A stretch of DNA of 14,248 nucleotides from an uncultured Rhodospirillales bacterium. Its GTDB lineage: Bacteria > Pseudomonadota > Alphaproteobacteria > Acetobacterales > Acetobacteraceae. The translations under genes and the position numbers were made by a program. The DNA lies in contig CAIYPH010000610.1 of assembly GCA_903928045.1 (NCBI GenBank), forward strand, positions 1-14,248, written 5' to 3'. The notes below the pieces were generated by a model. That model did no database searches. It saw nothing but the letters and a program-made list of their open reading frames with translations, and was not told the DNA's origin. Positions 13,186 through 14,248 of this stretch are shown one piece after another; the stretch's first letter is position 1; each line of letters begins with the position of its first letter.

Positions 13186-14163
13186 TCAGCCCCGCTTGCG
13201 GTAGGCGTAGTTCTTGTCGAGCCGCTCCATCAGGTAGTCGCCATAGCGCACCGGCGGGAAGCGCGCGGGGTTGGCGGCGTCGGTGCAGGTGGGCACGCAT
13301 TCCACCACCGCGTCCATGTCCATGTCGAAGAAATAGGGGCAGGAGAAGCGATCGCCGCCGGAGAGGTTCTTCACTCGATGGGGCGTGGACTGCCAGCGCC
13401 CGTTGGTCCAGCGGCTCAGCATGTCCGCCACGTTGACCACCCAGGTGCCCGGCACCGGCGGTGCCTTGAGCCAGGTGCCGTCCTTGCGGCGCACCTCGAG
13501 CCCCCCGGCATTGTCCTGGCAGAGCACGGTGAGGAAGCCGTAATCGGTGTGCGGTGCCGAGCCGAAGGCGTCATCGGGGCTGTCCGGCGCCTGGGGCGGG
13601 TAGTGCAGCAGGCGCACGAAGGTGGTGGGGAAGCCGAAATGCGGGTCCATCCAGTCGGGCGCGAGGCCGAGGGCGCGGCTCATCGGGCGCAGCAGGCGCA
13701 TGCAGAATTCCCGCATCGCCCGCTCGTATTCCTCCACCGCCGCGCGGAAGCCCGGAAGGTCCGGCCATTGGTTGGGGCCATGCACCTCGGTGCCGTAGCG
13801 CGGGTCGGATTCGGCGACCTCGTGCATGATCATCAGCGACTCCGAGTAGTTCGGCCGCTTTACCTGGGCGACCGAGGAGGTGACGATCACCGAGCTGTTG
13901 GGCGCCATGTAGCCGCGATGGGTGGCGTTCATCATCAGCGCCCGCTTGGCGGCTTCGGGCTGGGCGTGGAAGGCGCGCGAGGCGGTGAACAGCCCGTCCA
14001 CGAGGTCCTGGCTTACGCCGATATTGCGGAAATAGCAGAAGCCGATGCGCGAGAAGGTCTCATCGAGTTGGCGGGCTATGGCGATTTCGCCGGCCTCGCC
14101 ATCGGCCAGCGCCGCCATATCGATGATCGGCAGTTCCGCCGCCTGGATCGCCGCATCATTCAT
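13186..14163 (-). CDS. Fe(II)/2-oxoglutarate-dependent oxygenase, isopenicillin N synthase-like
   Basis: A 325-aa protein with the DIOX_N region (LPIIDMAALA, then IGFCYFRNIGV) and the double-stranded beta-helix core. The iron triad is H205, D207 (PHTDYGFLTVL) and H262 (STPHRVKN). R272 and S274 (RFSCPYFFD) would bind the 2OG carboxylate, so 2OG use is expected rather than true IPNS chemistry. The substrate is unknown; relatives range from thymine hydroxylase to plant-type oxygenases. ATG 14163 gives the normal N-terminus; the ribosome site is weak (ACGGGG). It is the first - strand gene in view, heading the same direction as the ureide genes but separated from them by the stress-protein unit, so linkage to that pathway is only suggestive. 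The 85 bp to its right show nothing recognisable. Confidence 0.92.
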   Translation of the reverse strand: MNDAAIQAAELPIIDMAALADGEAGEIAIARQLDETFSRIGFCYFRNIGVSQDLVDGLFTASRAFHAQPEAAKRALMMNATHRGYMAPNSSVIVTSSVAQVKRPNYSESLMIMHEVAESDPRYGTEVHGPNQWPDLPGFRAAVEEYERAMREFCMRLLRPMSRALGLAPDWMDPHFGFPTTFVRLLHYPPQAPDSPDDAFGSAPHTDYGFLTVLCQDNAGGLEVRRKDGTWLKAPPVPGTWVVNVADMLSRWTNGRWQSTPHRVKNLSGGDRFSCPYFFDMDMDAVVECVPTCTDAANPARFPPVRYGDYLMERLDKNYAYRKRG

Positions 14164-14248
14164 CGCACACCCCGTCGCGTCATGGTCGCGGCAGGCTACT
14201 CCGGTTGGCCGGGCGGCGAAAGCGTGAAGGGGTCAGCGAACCTGGCGG

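Noticed and set aside
1..14248. tRNA/rRNA genes, insertion sequences, CRISPR arrays, attachment sites, riboswitches
   Set aside because: Looked for by eye and none seen. No transposase, spaced direct-repeat array or tRNA-like cloverleaf was found, and the predicted atzF and biuH leaders are too short for a riboswitch.

Overview
The window is 14.2 kb of GC-rich, densely coded DNA with no mobile element, tRNA or CRISPR array. A CckA-type hybrid kinase lies near recA, recA carries alphaproteobacterial SOS boxes (GTTC-N7-GTTC), and codon use is strongly G/C-ended. An alphaproteobacterium is well supported; an Acetobacteraceae/Rhodospirillales-like lineage is only an impression.

Left part (1-4351, + strand). 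This holds the 3' end of a hybrid histidine kinase resembling CckA, an SDR oxidoreductase, recA, a small cytidine-deaminase-fold protein and an MBL-fold hydrolase. The last two overlap by ATGA. The recA promoter has two SOS boxes in opposite orientation, one abutting the -35 and one covering the -10. A perfect 30-bp palindrome sits exactly on the start codon of the deaminase-like gene, 38 bp after recA.

Right part (4353-14163, all - strand). In transcription order: an isopenicillin-N-synthase-like Fe(II)/2OG oxygenase, a tandem universal stress protein behind a probable FNR/FixK box, two PF04199 'cyclase' hydrolases, then atzF-atzG-atzE-atzH, then a biuret-amidohydrolase-like enzyme and a purine/xanthine-type (NCS2/AzgA-like) permease. 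Many junctions overlap (ATGA or TGATG). Two sequences fit the sigma-54 -24/-12 promoter with exact spacing: one before atzF (TGGCATTGGACTTGC) and one before the biuret-hydrolase gene (TGGCACGCCCTTTGC). The second has two dyads just upstream.

Interpretation. The - strand cluster looks like an RpoN-controlled nitrogen-scavenging locus. Import through the permease would be followed by BiuH (biuret to allophanate), AtzE/AtzG (1-carboxybiuret to 1,3-dicarboxyurea), AtzH (to allophanate) and AtzF (allophanate to ammonia and CO2). No AtzD/barbiturase-type ring opener and no urea carboxylase are visible. The natural entry substrate is therefore open, and the oxygenase and the two cyclase-family hydrolases are the obvious candidates for unassigned upstream steps. 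That last step is inference.
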